From Pseudomonas sp. MWU13-2105 (lineage in GTDB: Bacteria; Pseudomonadota; Gammaproteobacteria; Pseudomonadales; Pseudomonadaceae), in NCBI RefSeq assembly GCF_023242315.1, contig NZ_JALLIY010000019.1:1-64000 (forward strand): a DNA stretch of 64,000 bases. Direction: 5' to 3'. Numbering within the stretch: position 1 is the stretch's first letter; every line of letters starts with the position of its first letter. Of the stretch, positions 16,275 to 25,578 are shown one piece after another. Made by a program: the position numbers and the translations under genes. Below the pieces are notes generated by a model, which was given only the letters and a program-made list of their open reading frames with translations, was not told the DNA's origin and did not search any database.

Positions 16275-17819
16275 TTACCAGGTTTGGGTGGCCTTGAACT
16301 TCTCGATACCAGCCTTCAGGCCAGCGTCGATCTCGTCATTGAAGTCACCCTTCACGTTGATCTTGGCCAACAAGTCGGCATGATCGCGGTTGAAGTAAGC
16401 AATCAGCGCTTGTTCGAAGCTACCGACCTTGGCGATTTCGACGTCAGTCAGGAACCCACGCTCAGCGGCATACAGCGACAGCGACATGTCGGCAATCGAC
16501 ATCGGCGCATATTGCTTCTGCTTCATCAGCTCGGTAACGCGCTGACCGTGTTCAAGTTGCTTGCGGGTCGCTTCGTCCAGGTCAGAAGCGAACTGGGCGA
16601 ATGCCGCCAGTTCACGGTACTGAGCCAGGGCGGTACGGATACCACCGGACAGCTTCTTGATGATCTTGGTCTGAGCGGCACCACCTACGCGGGATACCGA
16701 AACACCGGCGTTCACAGCAGGACGGATCCCGGAGTTGAACATCGCCGATTCCAGGAAGATCTGACCGTCGGTGATGGAAATCACGTTGGTCGGAACGAAC
16801 GCGGAAACGTCGCCAGCCTGGGTTTCGATGATCGGCAGCGCGGTCAGGGAACCGGTCTTGCCAGTCACTGCGCCCTTGGTGAACTTCTCGACATACTCTT
16901 CCGAAACGCGGGATGCGCGCTCCAGCAGACGGGAGTGGAGATAGAACACGTCGCCTGGGTAGGCTTCACGGCCTGGTGGACGGCGCAGCAGCAGGGAAAT
17001 CTGGCGGTAAGCCACTGCTTGCTTGGACAGATCGTCATAAACGATCAGCGCGTCTTCACCGCGGTCGCGGAAGTATTCGCCCATGGTGCAACCGGAGTAC
17101 GGTGCCAGGAACTGCAGCGCGGGAGATTCCGAAGCACTGGCCGCCACGATGATGGTGTTGGCCAGGGCGCCGTTTTCTTCCAGCTTGCGAACCACGTTGG
17201 CGATGGTCGATTGTTTCTGACCGATAGCCACGTAGACGCAGAAAATGCCGCTGTCTTTCTGGTTGATGATCGCGTCGATCGCCAGAGCGGTTTTACCGAT
17301 CTGACGGTCACCGATGATCAGCTCACGCTGGCCACGGCCGACCGGGATCATCGCATCGACAGCCTTGTAGCCAGTCTGTACAGGCTGGTCTACCGACTTA
17401 CGCCAGATCACGCCTGGAGCAACTTTCTCGACCGCGTCGGTCTCGGTGTTGTTCAGTGGACCTTTGCCGTCAACCGGGTTACCCAGTGCGTCGACAACGC
17501 GACCCAGCAGTTCCTTACCGACCGGAACTTCGAGGATGCGGCCGGTGCACTTGGCGCTCATGCCTTCAGCCAGACTGGTGTAGGCGCCCAGTACCACGGC
17601 ACCTACGGAGTCTTGCTCGAGGTTGAGGGCCATACCGTAGACGCCGCCCGGAAACTCGATCATCTCGCCGTACATGACGTCGGCCAGACCGTGAATCCGC
17701 ACGATACCGTCAGACACGCTGACGACAGTGCCTTCGTTACGGGCTTGGGAGGTCACATCGAGCTTGTCGATGCGGCCCTTGATAATTTCACTTATTTCGG
17801 AAGGATTGAGTTGCTGCAT
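16275..17819 (-). CDS. atpA: ATP synthase alpha subunit (514 aa)
   Basis: This is the non-catalytic nucleotide-binding F1 subunit. The P-loop GDRQIGKT (residues about 169-176) and the signature PAVNAGVSVSRVGG are intact. Full length. It lies 21 bp after atpH. Confidence 0.99.
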   Translation of the reverse strand: MQQLNPSEISEIIKGRIDKLDVTSQARNEGTVVSVSDGIVRIHGLADVMYGEMIEFPGGVYGMALNLEQDSVGAVVLGAYTSLAEGMSAKCTGRILEVPVGKELLGRVVDALGNPVDGKGPLNNTETDAVEKVAPGVIWRKSVDQPVQTGYKAVDAMIPVGRGQRELIIGDRQIGKTALAIDAIINQKDSGIFCVYVAIGQKQSTIANVVRKLEENGALANTIIVAASASESPALQFLAPYSGCTMGEYFRDRGEDALIVYDDLSKQAVAYRQISLLLRRPPGREAYPGDVFYLHSRLLERASRVSEEYVEKFTKGAVTGKTGSLTALPIIETQAGDVSAFVPTNVISITDGQIFLESAMFNSGIRPAVNAGVSVSRVGGAAQTKIIKKLSGGIRTALAQYRELAAFAQFASDLDEATRKQLEHGQRVTELMKQKQYAPMSIADMSLSLYAAERGFLTDVEIAKVGSFEQALIAYFNRDHADLLAKINVKGDFNDEIDAGLKAGIEKFKATQTW

Positions 17820-17840
17820 TGCTCTGCTGCCCCTTCAAAC

Positions 17841-18377
17841 TCAAGATTTCAATGCTTCGGCCAGGCTCGCGAGTTTGCCGCGAACCGAGCCATCGATAAC
17901 CAGGTCGCCGGCGCGGATCACGACACCACCAATCAGGGTGGCATCCTCCGCAACTTGCAGGCGCACTTCCCGATTGAGTCGTGCACTGAGAACCTTGGCG
18001 AGTTTGTCTTGCTGTTCTTGGTTCAATGCAAAAGCACTGGTGACTTCCACGTCTACCGATTTCTCTTGTTCGGCCTTGTACAGGTCGAACAGAGCGGCGA
18101 TCTCCGGCAACAGCAGGAGACGGTCGTTTTCAGCAACGACGTGGATGAAATTCTGTGCCTTGACATCGAACTTGTCGCCACACACGTCAATGAACGTGGT
18201 GGCCTTTTCTGCGCTCGTCAGTCGCGGGGCCTTGAGCACGCGCTGCATGGTGTCGTCTTCCGACACCGCTGCTGCCAGGCCGAGCATGGCTGACCAATTG
18301 GCCAGTTGCTGGTGGGCCTGAGCGTGCTCGAAGGCCGCCTTAGCGTAAGGTCGGGCCAACGTGGTCAGTTCTGCCAT
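17841..18377 (-). CDS. atpH: ATP synthase delta subunit (178 aa)
   Basis: This peripheral-stalk subunit connects F1 to the b subunits. The N-terminal helical domain (LARPYAKAAFEHA) is followed by a C-terminal beta/alpha part ending GKLASLAEALKS. Full length and in operon position between atpF and atpA. Confidence 0.97.
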   Translation of the reverse strand: MAELTTLARPYAKAAFEHAQAHQQLANWSAMLGLAAAVSEDDTMQRVLKAPRLTSAEKATTFIDVCGDKFDVKAQNFIHVVAENDRLLLLPEIAALFDLYKAEQEKSVDVEVTSAFALNQEQQDKLAKVLSARLNREVRLQVAEDATLIGGVVIRAGDLVIDGSVRGKLASLAEALKS

Positions 18378-18389
18378 GGTCGCCCTCGC

Positions 18390-18860
18390 TTAGATTTCAG
18401 TAGCCAGTTGGTTAACCAGCTCTGCGTGCGCGTCTTTATCGATTGCCTTGCCCAGGATCTTCCCGGCGCCATCGACGACCAGGCTACCCAATTGGGTGCG
18501 CAGTGCGTCTTTGACACTGTTGAGTTCCTGTTCGATCTCGGCCAGAGCCTGAGCCTTCACACGGTCAGCTTCGACGCGAGCCTGTTCACGGGCCTCGTCG
18601 ACGATCTGGTTACCGCGTTTCTTGGCTTGCTCAATGATTTCGGCTGCCTGAGCTTTCGCATCGCGCAGTTGATGACCCGCTTTCTCTTGGGCCAACTCCA
18701 GGTCGCGAGCTGCTCGGCTGGCAGCGTCCAGTCCATCCGCGATCTTCTTCTGACGTTCGTGCAGTGCCGCGATGACCGGAGGCCACACGAACTTCATGCA
18801 AAACAGTACAAAAATGAGGAACGCAACGGACTGGCCAATCAGGGTCGCATTAATGTTCAC
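18390..18860 (-). CDS. atpF: ATP synthase b subunit (156 aa)
   Basis: This is the peripheral-stalk membrane subunit. One N-terminal transmembrane helix (residues about 5-25, ATLIGQSVAFLIFVLFCMKF) is followed by a long charged coiled-coil helix. The length is typical for the single b subunit of gammaproteobacteria. Confidence 0.97.
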   Translation of the reverse strand: MNINATLIGQSVAFLIFVLFCMKFVWPPVIAALHERQKKIADGLDAASRAARDLELAQEKAGHQLRDAKAQAAEIIEQAKKRGNQIVDEAREQARVEADRVKAQALAEIEQELNSVKDALRTQLGSLVVDGAGKILGKAIDKDAHAELVNQLATEI

Positions 18861-18918
18861 GCCAACACCTCGCTCGTTCGTTGTCCATCAAACCAATCCA
18901 CTCGAAACATCCGAGTGA

Positions 18919-19176
18919 TTAGTGAGCGAGTTGACCGACGAAGGGGTTCGCGAAGGTGAAGAACAGAGCGATACCGACACCGATCATGGTCACGGCGTCG
19001 AGCAGACCGGCGACGATGAACATTTTGACTTGCAGCATTGGGACCATTTCTGGCTGACGCGCGGCGCCTTCCAGGAACTTGCCGCCCAGCAGGCCGAAAC
19101 CAATTGCGGTACCCAGTGCGCCCAGGCCGATCAACAGTGCAACAGCGATAGCGGTTAGACCAACTACAGTTTCCAT
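18919..19176 (-). CDS. atpE: ATP synthase c subunit (85 aa)
   Basis: This is the proton-translocating ring subunit. Two hydrophobic helices are joined by the polar loop ARQPE (residues 39-43), and the essential carboxylate is D60 in GLLDAVTM of helix 2. The glycine-rich helix 1 allows ring packing. The sequence is of the H+-coupled type. Confidence 0.98.
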
Positions 19177-19309
19177 CTTTCCTCCCGACTTTTACGTCGT
19201 ATGGTTTAGGTTTTTTTAATTTAAAGCGGTAAAACAAATCGTTTCGCGGCCCCTTGCGGGGCCACCCCGCGCCGAAGCGCCAGGGACATCAGAGCCGCCG
19301 GAACGGCTC

Positions 19310-20182
19310 TTAATGGTTTTCTTCGTGTGCCATCGACAGGTAGACGATGGTCAGCATCATGAAGATGAACGCCTGCAGGGTGATGATCAGGATGTGGAAC
19401 ACCGCCCACGCCCACTGCAACACCACGCCCAGGCCGCTGAGCCAGAGCAGGCCGCTGCCGAACATCACCGCGATGAGGATGAACACCAGCTCGCCGGCAT
19501 ACATGTTGCCGAACAGTCGCAGGGCCAACGAGATCGGCTTGGCGATCAGGGTGACGAATTCCAGCAGGAAGTTCACCGGGATCAGCAGGGCTTGAACGAA
19601 GATGTTCTTGCTGCCGAACGGGTGCAGGGTCAGCTCGCCGATGAAACCGCCGAGGCCCTTGATCTTGATGCTGTAGAAAATGATCAGTGCGAAGACCGAG
19701 AAGGCCATGCCCAGGGTCGCGTTCGGGTCGGTGGTCGACACGGCGCGGAACGGGATGTGCTCGTCACCGGTGATCAACATGGCCAGATGCGGAATCCAGT
19801 CGACCGGGATCAGGTCGATGGCGTTCATCAGGAACACCCAGACGAAAATGGTCAGGGCCAACGGTGCAATCACCGCGCTACGACCGTGGAAACTGTCCTT
19901 CACACTGCCGTCGACGAACTCGACCAGAACTTCGACGAAGTTCTGCAAGGCGCCGGGTTGACCGGAGGTGGCTTTCTTCGCCGCCATGCGGAAAAGCAGG
20001 ATGAAGATCAGGCCCAGTGCGACAGACCAACCCAGAGTATCCAGGTGGAATGCCCAGAAGCCCATGGCCTTGGCCTCTGCTGCGGAATGGGCAAAGCCCC
20101 AGCCGCCAGTCGGTAGCTGACCGAAGGTCAGGTTCTGCAGGTGGTGCTGGATATAGCCCGAAGCGGTTGTTTCTGCTGACAT
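19310..20182 (-). CDS. atpB: ATP synthase a subunit (290 aa)
   Basis: This membrane stator forms the proton half-channels. The essential arginine lies in the motif ALRLFGNMYAGEL near the C-terminal third, and five to six hydrophobic helices are visible. It lies between atpI and atpE; the 133-bp gap before atpE contains a GC-rich inverted stretch but no gene. Confidence 0.98.
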   Translation of the reverse strand: MSAETTASGYIQHHLQNLTFGQLPTGGWGFAHSAAEAKAMGFWAFHLDTLGWSVALGLIFILLFRMAAKKATSGQPGALQNFVEVLVEFVDGSVKDSFHGRSAVIAPLALTIFVWVFLMNAIDLIPVDWIPHLAMLITGDEHIPFRAVSTTDPNATLGMAFSVFALIIFYSIKIKGLGGFIGELTLHPFGSKNIFVQALLIPVNFLLEFVTLIAKPISLALRLFGNMYAGELVFILIAVMFGSGLLWLSGLGVVLQWAWAVFHILIITLQAFIFMMLTIVYLSMAHEENH

Positions 20183-20198
20183 GGTTGCCTCAAACGCC

Positions 20199-20606
20199 CT
20201 AAGGTCTCGAAAGTCTTGTTTTCATTAGCACGGGTGCGAACCAGCTGACCGACTGGGTCAGCACGAAGACACCGAAGACTGCTATCGGCGCCAATGGCTT
20301 CACACCTGCGAACGTCAGTGCAAATAGCACTGCCGTCAAAATCAATTTACCCGCCTCGCCGGCATAAAAAGACCGGACGATGGACTGGGCTGCTCGGGCG
20401 CCGGAAAACCGAAAGGCCCTGTGAGCAAAATACACATTGGGGAGCAAGGCTATCAGGCCTCCGCAGAGTCCCGAGTATCCGGCAACGACACCATGCCATT
20501 GCCAAAGCGCCAACGCCGCCACCAACAAAACGACAAACTGGGCCAACAACACCGGAAATACCGTCAAGCGATGGAACGGCAACCTGTTTGGCGTGCGGGT
20601 TTCCAT
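20199..20606 (-). CDS. atpI: AtpI, ATP synthase assembly protein I (135 aa)
   Basis: A small membrane protein with four hydrophobic helices, AtpI assists assembly of the c-ring. It is first in the atp operon, 16 bp before atpB. The ATG at 20606 was chosen; a GTG one codon upstream (20609) is possible because the GAGGAG site fits both. Bases 20610-20763 must contain the operon promoter. Confidence 0.93.
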   Translation of the reverse strand: METRTPNRLPFHRLTVFPVLLAQFVVLLVAALALWQWHGVVAGYSGLCGGLIALLPNVYFAHRAFRFSGARAAQSIVRSFYAGEAGKLILTAVLFALTFAGVKPLAPIAVFGVFVLTQSVSWFAPVLMKTRLSRP

Positions 20607-20763
20607 CACTGACGCTCCTCAAGGGTCGGCTGCCACAAATCAATAACTTGGCATAAATTGTGCCGACAAAATGCGCGCAGAGTATAGGGGCGGTTCTGCC
20701 CCTATTCAACTGCCAGGTAGTGATTTCCGACTGCCCGCTACATGAGGAAATGTTTCAGCAGAT

Positions 20764-21636
20764 TCAGCGGATATGCGCGAGTACCCCTTGTAGTTCATCC
20801 AGGGAGTTATAGCGAATTACCAACTGACCTTTTCCTTTCTGACCGTGGCGGATCTGCACCGCGGAGCCCAGCCGCTCTGCCAGGCGCTGTTCAAGGCGAC
20901 TGATGTCCGGATCGACCTTGGCCGGTTCGGCAGGCTCCTGTTTGCCACTGAGCCACTGGCGAACCAGGGCCTCGGTCTGGCGCACGGTGAGACCGCGTGC
21001 GACAACGTGTCGCGCCCCTTCGACCTGCCGTTCTTCCGGCAAACCGAGCAAGGCCCGGGCATGACCCATTTCCAGATCGCCATGGGACAACATGGTCTTG
21101 ATCACTTCCGGCAACGCAATCAGGCGCAGCAGGTTGGCCACGGTCACGCGGGACTTGCCCACGGCTTCGGCGACCTGTTGCTGGGTCAGCTGGAACTCCT
21201 GCTGCAAACGCTGCAGGGCCACGGCTTCCTCGATCGGGTTGAGGTCTTCGCGCTGGATGTTCTCGATCAGCGCCATGGCGATGGCGGTTTCGTCCGGGAC
21301 ATCGCGGACCATGGCCGGAATGCTTTCCAACCCGGCCTGCTGGCTGGCGCGCCAGCGGCGTTCGCCGGCAATTATTTCAAATCGACCGCTGCCGATCGGG
21401 CGCACCACGATCGGTTGCATCACGCCCTGGGCCTTGATCGATTGCGCCAGTTCTTCCAGTGCCTGTGGGTCCATGTCGCGGCGCGGCTGGTACTTGCCGC
21501 GCTGGATCAGGTCCAGCGGCAGGTGCTGCAGCTCCCGTTGATCGGCCTGGACGGCCTGTTCTTCCAGCGAACTGACAGTCGGACCACTCAGCAGTGCATC
21601 CAGTCCACGTCCGAGACCTCGTTTCTTGACGGCCAT
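20764..21636 (-). CDS. parB: ParB, chromosome partition protein (290 aa)
   Basis: ParB binds parS and spreads as a CTP-dependent clamp. The ParB/Spo0J box (GERRWRASQQAG, residues about 100-115) belongs to the CTPase domain. A helix-turn-helix (residues about 148-170) and a C-terminal dimer domain follow. It is 9 bp downstream of parA. Two parS sites are present in this window inside recF. Confidence 0.97.
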   Translation of the reverse strand: MAVKKRGLGRGLDALLSGPTVSSLEEQAVQADQRELQHLPLDLIQRGKYQPRRDMDPQALEELAQSIKAQGVMQPIVVRPIGSGRFEIIAGERRWRASQQAGLESIPAMVRDVPDETAIAMALIENIQREDLNPIEEAVALQRLQQEFQLTQQQVAEAVGKSRVTVANLLRLIALPEVIKTMLSHGDLEMGHARALLGLPEERQVEGARHVVARGLTVRQTEALVRQWLSGKQEPAEPAKVDPDISRLEQRLAERLGSAVQIRHGQKGKGQLVIRYNSLDELQGVLAHIR

Positions 21637-21645
21637 GGGGATTCC

Positions 21646-22440
21646 TTAAGTTGCCGGGGCTGCGGTGCGTGAAGTGCGGCGTTGCCGACGAACCATCTCG
21701 CCCGCCAGGGCCAGGTAGGCCACGGCGCCACGGGATTGTTTGTCGTATGCCAGCGCGGGCATGCCGTAGCTCGGGGCTTCGGCCAGGCGGATGTTGCGCG
21801 GGATCACGGTGTCATACAGCTGGTCACCGAAATGCTCCTTGAGCTGCGCGGAAACGTCGTTCATCAAACTCAGACGCGGGTCATACATGGTCCGCAACAG
21901 GCCTTCGACTTTCAGCTCCGGGTTGAGCAACTCGGCGATCCGCTTGATGTTATCCACAAGGTCGCTGAGCCCTTCCAGGGCAAAGTATTCGCACTGCATG
22001 GGGATAATCACCCCATCGGCGGCCACCAGCGCGTTGAGGGTCAGCATCGACAGCGACGGCGGACAGTCGATGAGGATGTAGTCGTAATTCTCGCGAATCG
22101 GTGCCAGGGCGCTGCGCAGACGGCTTTCCTTCATCTGCATTTCCAGCAGCACCACTTCGGCCGCCGTCAGGTCGCGGTTGGCCGGCAGCAGTTGGTAACC
22201 GCCGTGCTCGGAGAAGTGCATGGCCTGGGCCAGGTCGCATTCGCCGATCAGCACATCGTAGATGGAGTTTTCCAGGGCATGTTTATCCACACCGCTGCCC
22301 ATGGTGGCGTTGCCTTGTGGATCGAGGTCGATCAGCAGCACCCGACGCTTGGTGGCGACCAGGGATGCTGCGAGGTTGATGCAGGTGGTGGTCTTGCCCA
22401 CGCCACCTTTCTGGTTCGCTATCGCGAATACCTTAGCCAT
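21646..22440 (-). CDS. parA: ParA/Soj, chromosome partition ATPase (264 aa)
   Basis: ParA is a Walker-type ATPase that with ParB segregates origins. The deviant Walker A KGGVGKTTT starts at residue 11, and LIDLDPQGN and LIDCPPSLS follow. The start is taken as ATG 22440 (MAKVFAIANQ, as in other Pseudomonas), although a TTG six codons upstream would nearly touch the rsmG stop. Perfect DnaA boxes occur inside the gene at 21950-21958 and 22283-22291. Confidence 0.97.
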   Translation of the reverse strand: MAKVFAIANQKGGVGKTTTCINLAASLVATKRRVLLIDLDPQGNATMGSGVDKHALENSIYDVLIGECDLAQAMHFSEHGGYQLLPANRDLTAAEVVLLEMQMKESRLRSALAPIRENYDYILIDCPPSLSMLTLNALVAADGVIIPMQCEYFALEGLSDLVDNIKRIAELLNPELKVEGLLRTMYDPRLSLMNDVSAQLKEHFGDQLYDTVIPRNIRLAEAPSYGMPALAYDKQSRGAVAYLALAGEMVRRQRRTSRTAAPAT

Positions 22441-22458
22441 TCTTGCTTGTGTTCCCAA

Positions 22459-23103
22459 TCATGCCGTGCGGCGCAGTATCAGCAGATGGCGTTGGCCTTG
22501 GCAACCGGGTACGGCCAAGGCATGTTCGCTATCGAGGTGGAAGTCTGCCGGCAATGCTACCAGCTCATCGGCGGGATGGACGCCCTTCATTGCCAGCCAA
22601 CGTGTGTCACCGTCGCCAAGGTGGCGAGTCCAGCCGGTGAAGTTCTCCATGCTGCTGAACGCCCGGGAAATGATCCCGTTGAACGGCTGTGGCGGCTGGA
22701 AGGCTTCGACCCGGCTGTGGATAACTTGCAGGTTATCCAGCTTGAGTTCGAGTTTGACCTGGGTAAGGAAGCGGGTTTTCTTGCCGTTGCTGTCCAGGCA
22801 GGTCACCTGTGAATCGGGAAACAGGATCGCCAGGGGTATCCCCGGCATCCCGCCGCCGCTGCCGACATCGAGCCAGCGGCCGTTTTCGACGAAGGACATC
22901 ACGCTCAGGCTGTCGAGCAGATGGCGCGAGACCATTTCGTCGGGATCGCGCACGGCGGTGAGGTTGTAGGCCTGGTTCCATTTGATCAACAGGGCCAGGT
23001 AACCCAGCAGCAAGGCGTGCTGGGTTTCACTCAGGTTCACGCCAAGCTGGCGGGCACCTGTGGATAACTCTTCTGCGTGTTGCGAAGTAACCAACGAACT
23101 CAA
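22459..23103 (-). CDS. rsmG: RsmG (GidB), 16S rRNA m7G527 methyltransferase (214 aa)
   Basis: It methylates G527 of 16S rRNA with S-adenosylmethionine. The SAM-binding glycine-rich loop VGSGGGMPGIP (residues about 80-90) and NLTAVRDPDEM are typical. The start is TTG 23103, overlapping the mnmG stop, which indicates translational coupling. Its length is standard. Confidence 0.95.
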   Translation of the reverse strand: MSSLVTSQHAEELSTGARQLGVNLSETQHALLLGYLALLIKWNQAYNLTAVRDPDEMVSRHLLDSLSVMSFVENGRWLDVGSGGGMPGIPLAILFPDSQVTCLDSNGKKTRFLTQVKLELKLDNLQVIHSRVEAFQPPQPFNGIISRAFSSMENFTGWTRHLGDGDTRWLAMKGVHPADELVALPADFHLDSEHALAVPGCQGQRHLLILRRTA

Positions 23104-24995
23104 GCGCTTTGCTCCAACTGACGGCCCGCGCCGCGTTTTTTCAGGTGAATCATCAACAGGGAAATCGCCGCCGGCGTCACCCCGGGAATCCGCGAAGCCT
23201 GGCCGAGCGTCTCAGGACGGGTTGCGCCGAGCTTGCTCTGGATCTCCTTGGACAGGCCGGAAATACCGCTGTAGTCGATATCCACAGGCAGCTTGGTGTC
23301 TTCGCTGGCGCGCAGGCGAGCGATCTCGTCCTGCTGGCGGTCGATATAACCGGCGTATTTGGTCTTGATCTCGACCTGCTCGGCGACTTGCGGGTCTTCA
23401 GCACCCTGCCCGGTCACGGCGACCAGACCAGCGTAGTCGATTTCCGGGCGGCTCAGCAGATTCAGCAAGTTGTATTCGTGGGTCAGCGGTGTACCGAATT
23501 TTTCCGCGATGGCATCGCCCTGCTCGGTGCCCGGGCGGACCCAGGTGCTTTTCAGACGCTGCTCTTCCAGCTCGATGCTCTCGCGTTTCTTGCAGAAAGC
23601 CGCCCAGCGCAGGTCATCGACCAGGCCCAGCTCGCGACCTTTTTCGGTCAGGCGCAGGTCGGCGTTGTCTTCGCGCAGGATCAGCCGGTATTCGGCGCGG
23701 GAGGTGAACATCCGGTACGGTTCCTGGGTCCCCAGGGTGATCAGGTCGTCTACCAGCACACCGATGTATGCCTCGTCGCGACGCGGACACCAACTGTCCT
23801 TGCCCTGGGCGCGCAACGCGGCGTTGGCGCCGGCGAGCAAACCTTGGGCACCGGCTTCTTCGTAACCGGTGGTGCCGTTGATCTGCCCGGCGAAGAACAA
23901 ACCGCCGATGACTTTGGTTTCCAGGCTGTACTTCAGGTCACGGGGATCGAAATAGTCGTACTCGATGGCATAACCCGGCCGCACGATATGGGCGTTTTCC
24001 ATGCCGCGAATCGACTGGACGATCTGCAATTGCACGTCGAACGGCAGGGAGGTGGATATCCCGTTCGGGTACAGCTCGTGGGTGGTCAGGCCTTCGGGCT
24101 CGATAAAGACCTGGTGGCTTTCCTTGTCGGCAAAGCGGTGGATCTTGTCTTCGATCGATGGGCAATAACGCGGGCCGATGCCTTCGATCACCCCGGAGTA
24201 CATCGGCGAACGATCGAGGTTCGCGGCGATGATTTCGTGGGTGCGGGCGTTGGTGTGGGTAATCCAGCAACTGACCTGGCGTGGATGCTGCTCTTTCGAG
24301 CCCATGAACGACATTACCGGGATCGGCGTATCGCCCGGTTGTTCAGACATCACCGAGAAATCCACGGAACGGCCGTCGATACGCGGCGGCGTACCGGTTT
24401 TCAGGCGCCCGACACGCAGCGGCAGCTCCCGCAGGCGTTGGGCCAGGGCAATCGATGGTGGATCGCCGGCACGGCCACCGGAATAGTTCTGCATCCCGAT
24501 GTGGATAAGTCCACCGAGGAAGGTGCCGGTGGTCAGGACCACGGATTCGGCGAAGAACCGCAGGCCCATTTGAGTCACGACACCGCGAACCTGGTCCTGC
24601 TCGACGATCAGGTCGTCGGCGGCTTGCTGAAATATCCACAGGTTCGGCTGGTTTTCCAGGATCTCGCGCACCGCGGCCTTGTACAGCACGCGGTCGGCCT
24701 GGGCGCGGGTAGCGCGCACGGCCGGGCCTTTGCGGCTGTTCAAGACACGGAACTGGATGCCGCCCTTATCGGTGGCTATCGCCATCGCGCCGCCGAGGGC
24801 ATCGATTTCCTTGACCAGATGGCTTTTGCCGATCCCGCCGATCGCGGGGTTGCAGCTCATGGCGCCGAGGGTTTCCACGTTATGCGTCAGCAGCAGGGTT
24901 TTTGCCCCCATGCGTGCGGACGCCAGTGCTGCCTCGGTACCGGCATGACCGCCGCCGATGACGATCACTTCAAAACGGGAAGGGAAATCCACCAC
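23100..24995 (-). CDS. mnmG: MnmG (GidA), tRNA uridine-5-carboxymethylaminomethyl modification enzyme (631 aa)
   Basis: This FAD-dependent partner of MnmE modifies U34 of certain tRNAs. The dinucleotide fold is VIVIGGGHAGTEAALA (residues 10-25), and the GidA signature GPRYCPSIEDK and a C-terminal helical domain are present. The start is GTG 24995. The enzyme's partner gene mnmE lies 0.6 kb upstream across a DnaA-box cluster. Confidence 0.98.
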   Translation of the reverse strand: MVDFPSRFEVIVIGGGHAGTEAALASARMGAKTLLLTHNVETLGAMSCNPAIGGIGKSHLVKEIDALGGAMAIATDKGGIQFRVLNSRKGPAVRATRAQADRVLYKAAVREILENQPNLWIFQQAADDLIVEQDQVRGVVTQMGLRFFAESVVLTTGTFLGGLIHIGMQNYSGGRAGDPPSIALAQRLRELPLRVGRLKTGTPPRIDGRSVDFSVMSEQPGDTPIPVMSFMGSKEQHPRQVSCWITHTNARTHEIIAANLDRSPMYSGVIEGIGPRYCPSIEDKIHRFADKESHQVFIEPEGLTTHELYPNGISTSLPFDVQLQIVQSIRGMENAHIVRPGYAIEYDYFDPRDLKYSLETKVIGGLFFAGQINGTTGYEEAGAQGLLAGANAALRAQGKDSWCPRRDEAYIGVLVDDLITLGTQEPYRMFTSRAEYRLILREDNADLRLTEKGRELGLVDDLRWAAFCKKRESIELEEQRLKSTWVRPGTEQGDAIAEKFGTPLTHEYNLLNLLSRPEIDYAGLVAVTGQGAEDPQVAEQVEIKTKYAGYIDRQQDEIARLRASEDTKLPVDIDYSGISGLSKEIQSKLGATRPETLGQASRIPGVTPAAISLLMIHLKKRGAGRQLEQSA

Positions 24996-25080
24996 GCACC
25001 TCGTGCCTGCTTCAAGTAGGTAATTAGGAATAGGGTCGGCCCACTTTTTTGAGCCAGGTCGTCAAGTATAGGGACTTCCC

Positions 25081-25410
25081 CCCTCCTAAAGAACCCTTTG
25101 CACAAAATTTAACCAGCTGTGGATGACTAGCGGACAATAGAAATTAAAAAGAAAGAAATTTATAAGATCTTTGTTTTTATGTTTATTCTTAGTCAGCAAC
25201 CTTTCTGTGGATAAGGTGCTACAGGCCTTATTTATCAATGTGTACAGAGACTCAAAAGTCTGTGGTCATGTGGCCAGGAAGGTTTGGGATAACCGGTCTA
25301 AGCCTGTGGATTAAACCGATGGTTATCCACAATGGGGTTCATCCTCAGTTTTCAGGCCCAGTTATCAACCGAGCTGAGGCGTGGTTATTCACAGGGCTTA
25401 ATCCACAGAA
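25081..25410. other. DnaA-box cluster between mnmG and mnmE (second origin-like region)
   Basis: The gap 24996-25578 has no gene. It contains perfect or consensus DnaA boxes at 25206-25214, 25323-25331 and 25385-25393 (TTATTCACA), and one-mismatch boxes at 25120-25128, 25305-25313 and 25399-25407. A very A+T-rich run at about 25138-25200 could serve as an unwinding element. The arrangement resembles a replication origin, but the main origin is more probably the region before dnaA. Confidence 0.65.
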
Positions 25411-25506
25411 AAATGCCTGCCAGGGCAAATCCTAGGCAGCCGAAAGCCGCCGGAACGATCAGAAATCGTCCGACCGGCAAAAAATTCACTGAGGTCTGCT
25501 GCTTGA

Positions 25507-25533
25507 TGTGGGAGCGGAGCTTGCCCGCGAAGG
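25507..25533. repeat. REP element
   Basis: A TGTGGGAGCGG-type sequence followed by AGCTTGCCCGCGA has the form of the Pseudomonas extragenic palindromic repeats. A degenerate inverted partner (CTCACAGGGAGCTTGC) lies about 25 bases further on. Confidence 0.55.
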
Positions 25534-25578
25534 GGCCCGTGAGAACGTCAAAGATCTCACAGGGAGCTTGCGGCGTAG

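Noticed and set aside
16212..18293. 693-codon open frame opposite atpA and atpH, and similar long frames opposite atpD, atpG, cheA, gyrB and glyS
   Set aside because: These are antisense shadows of conserved genes, without family motifs or ribosome-binding sites.
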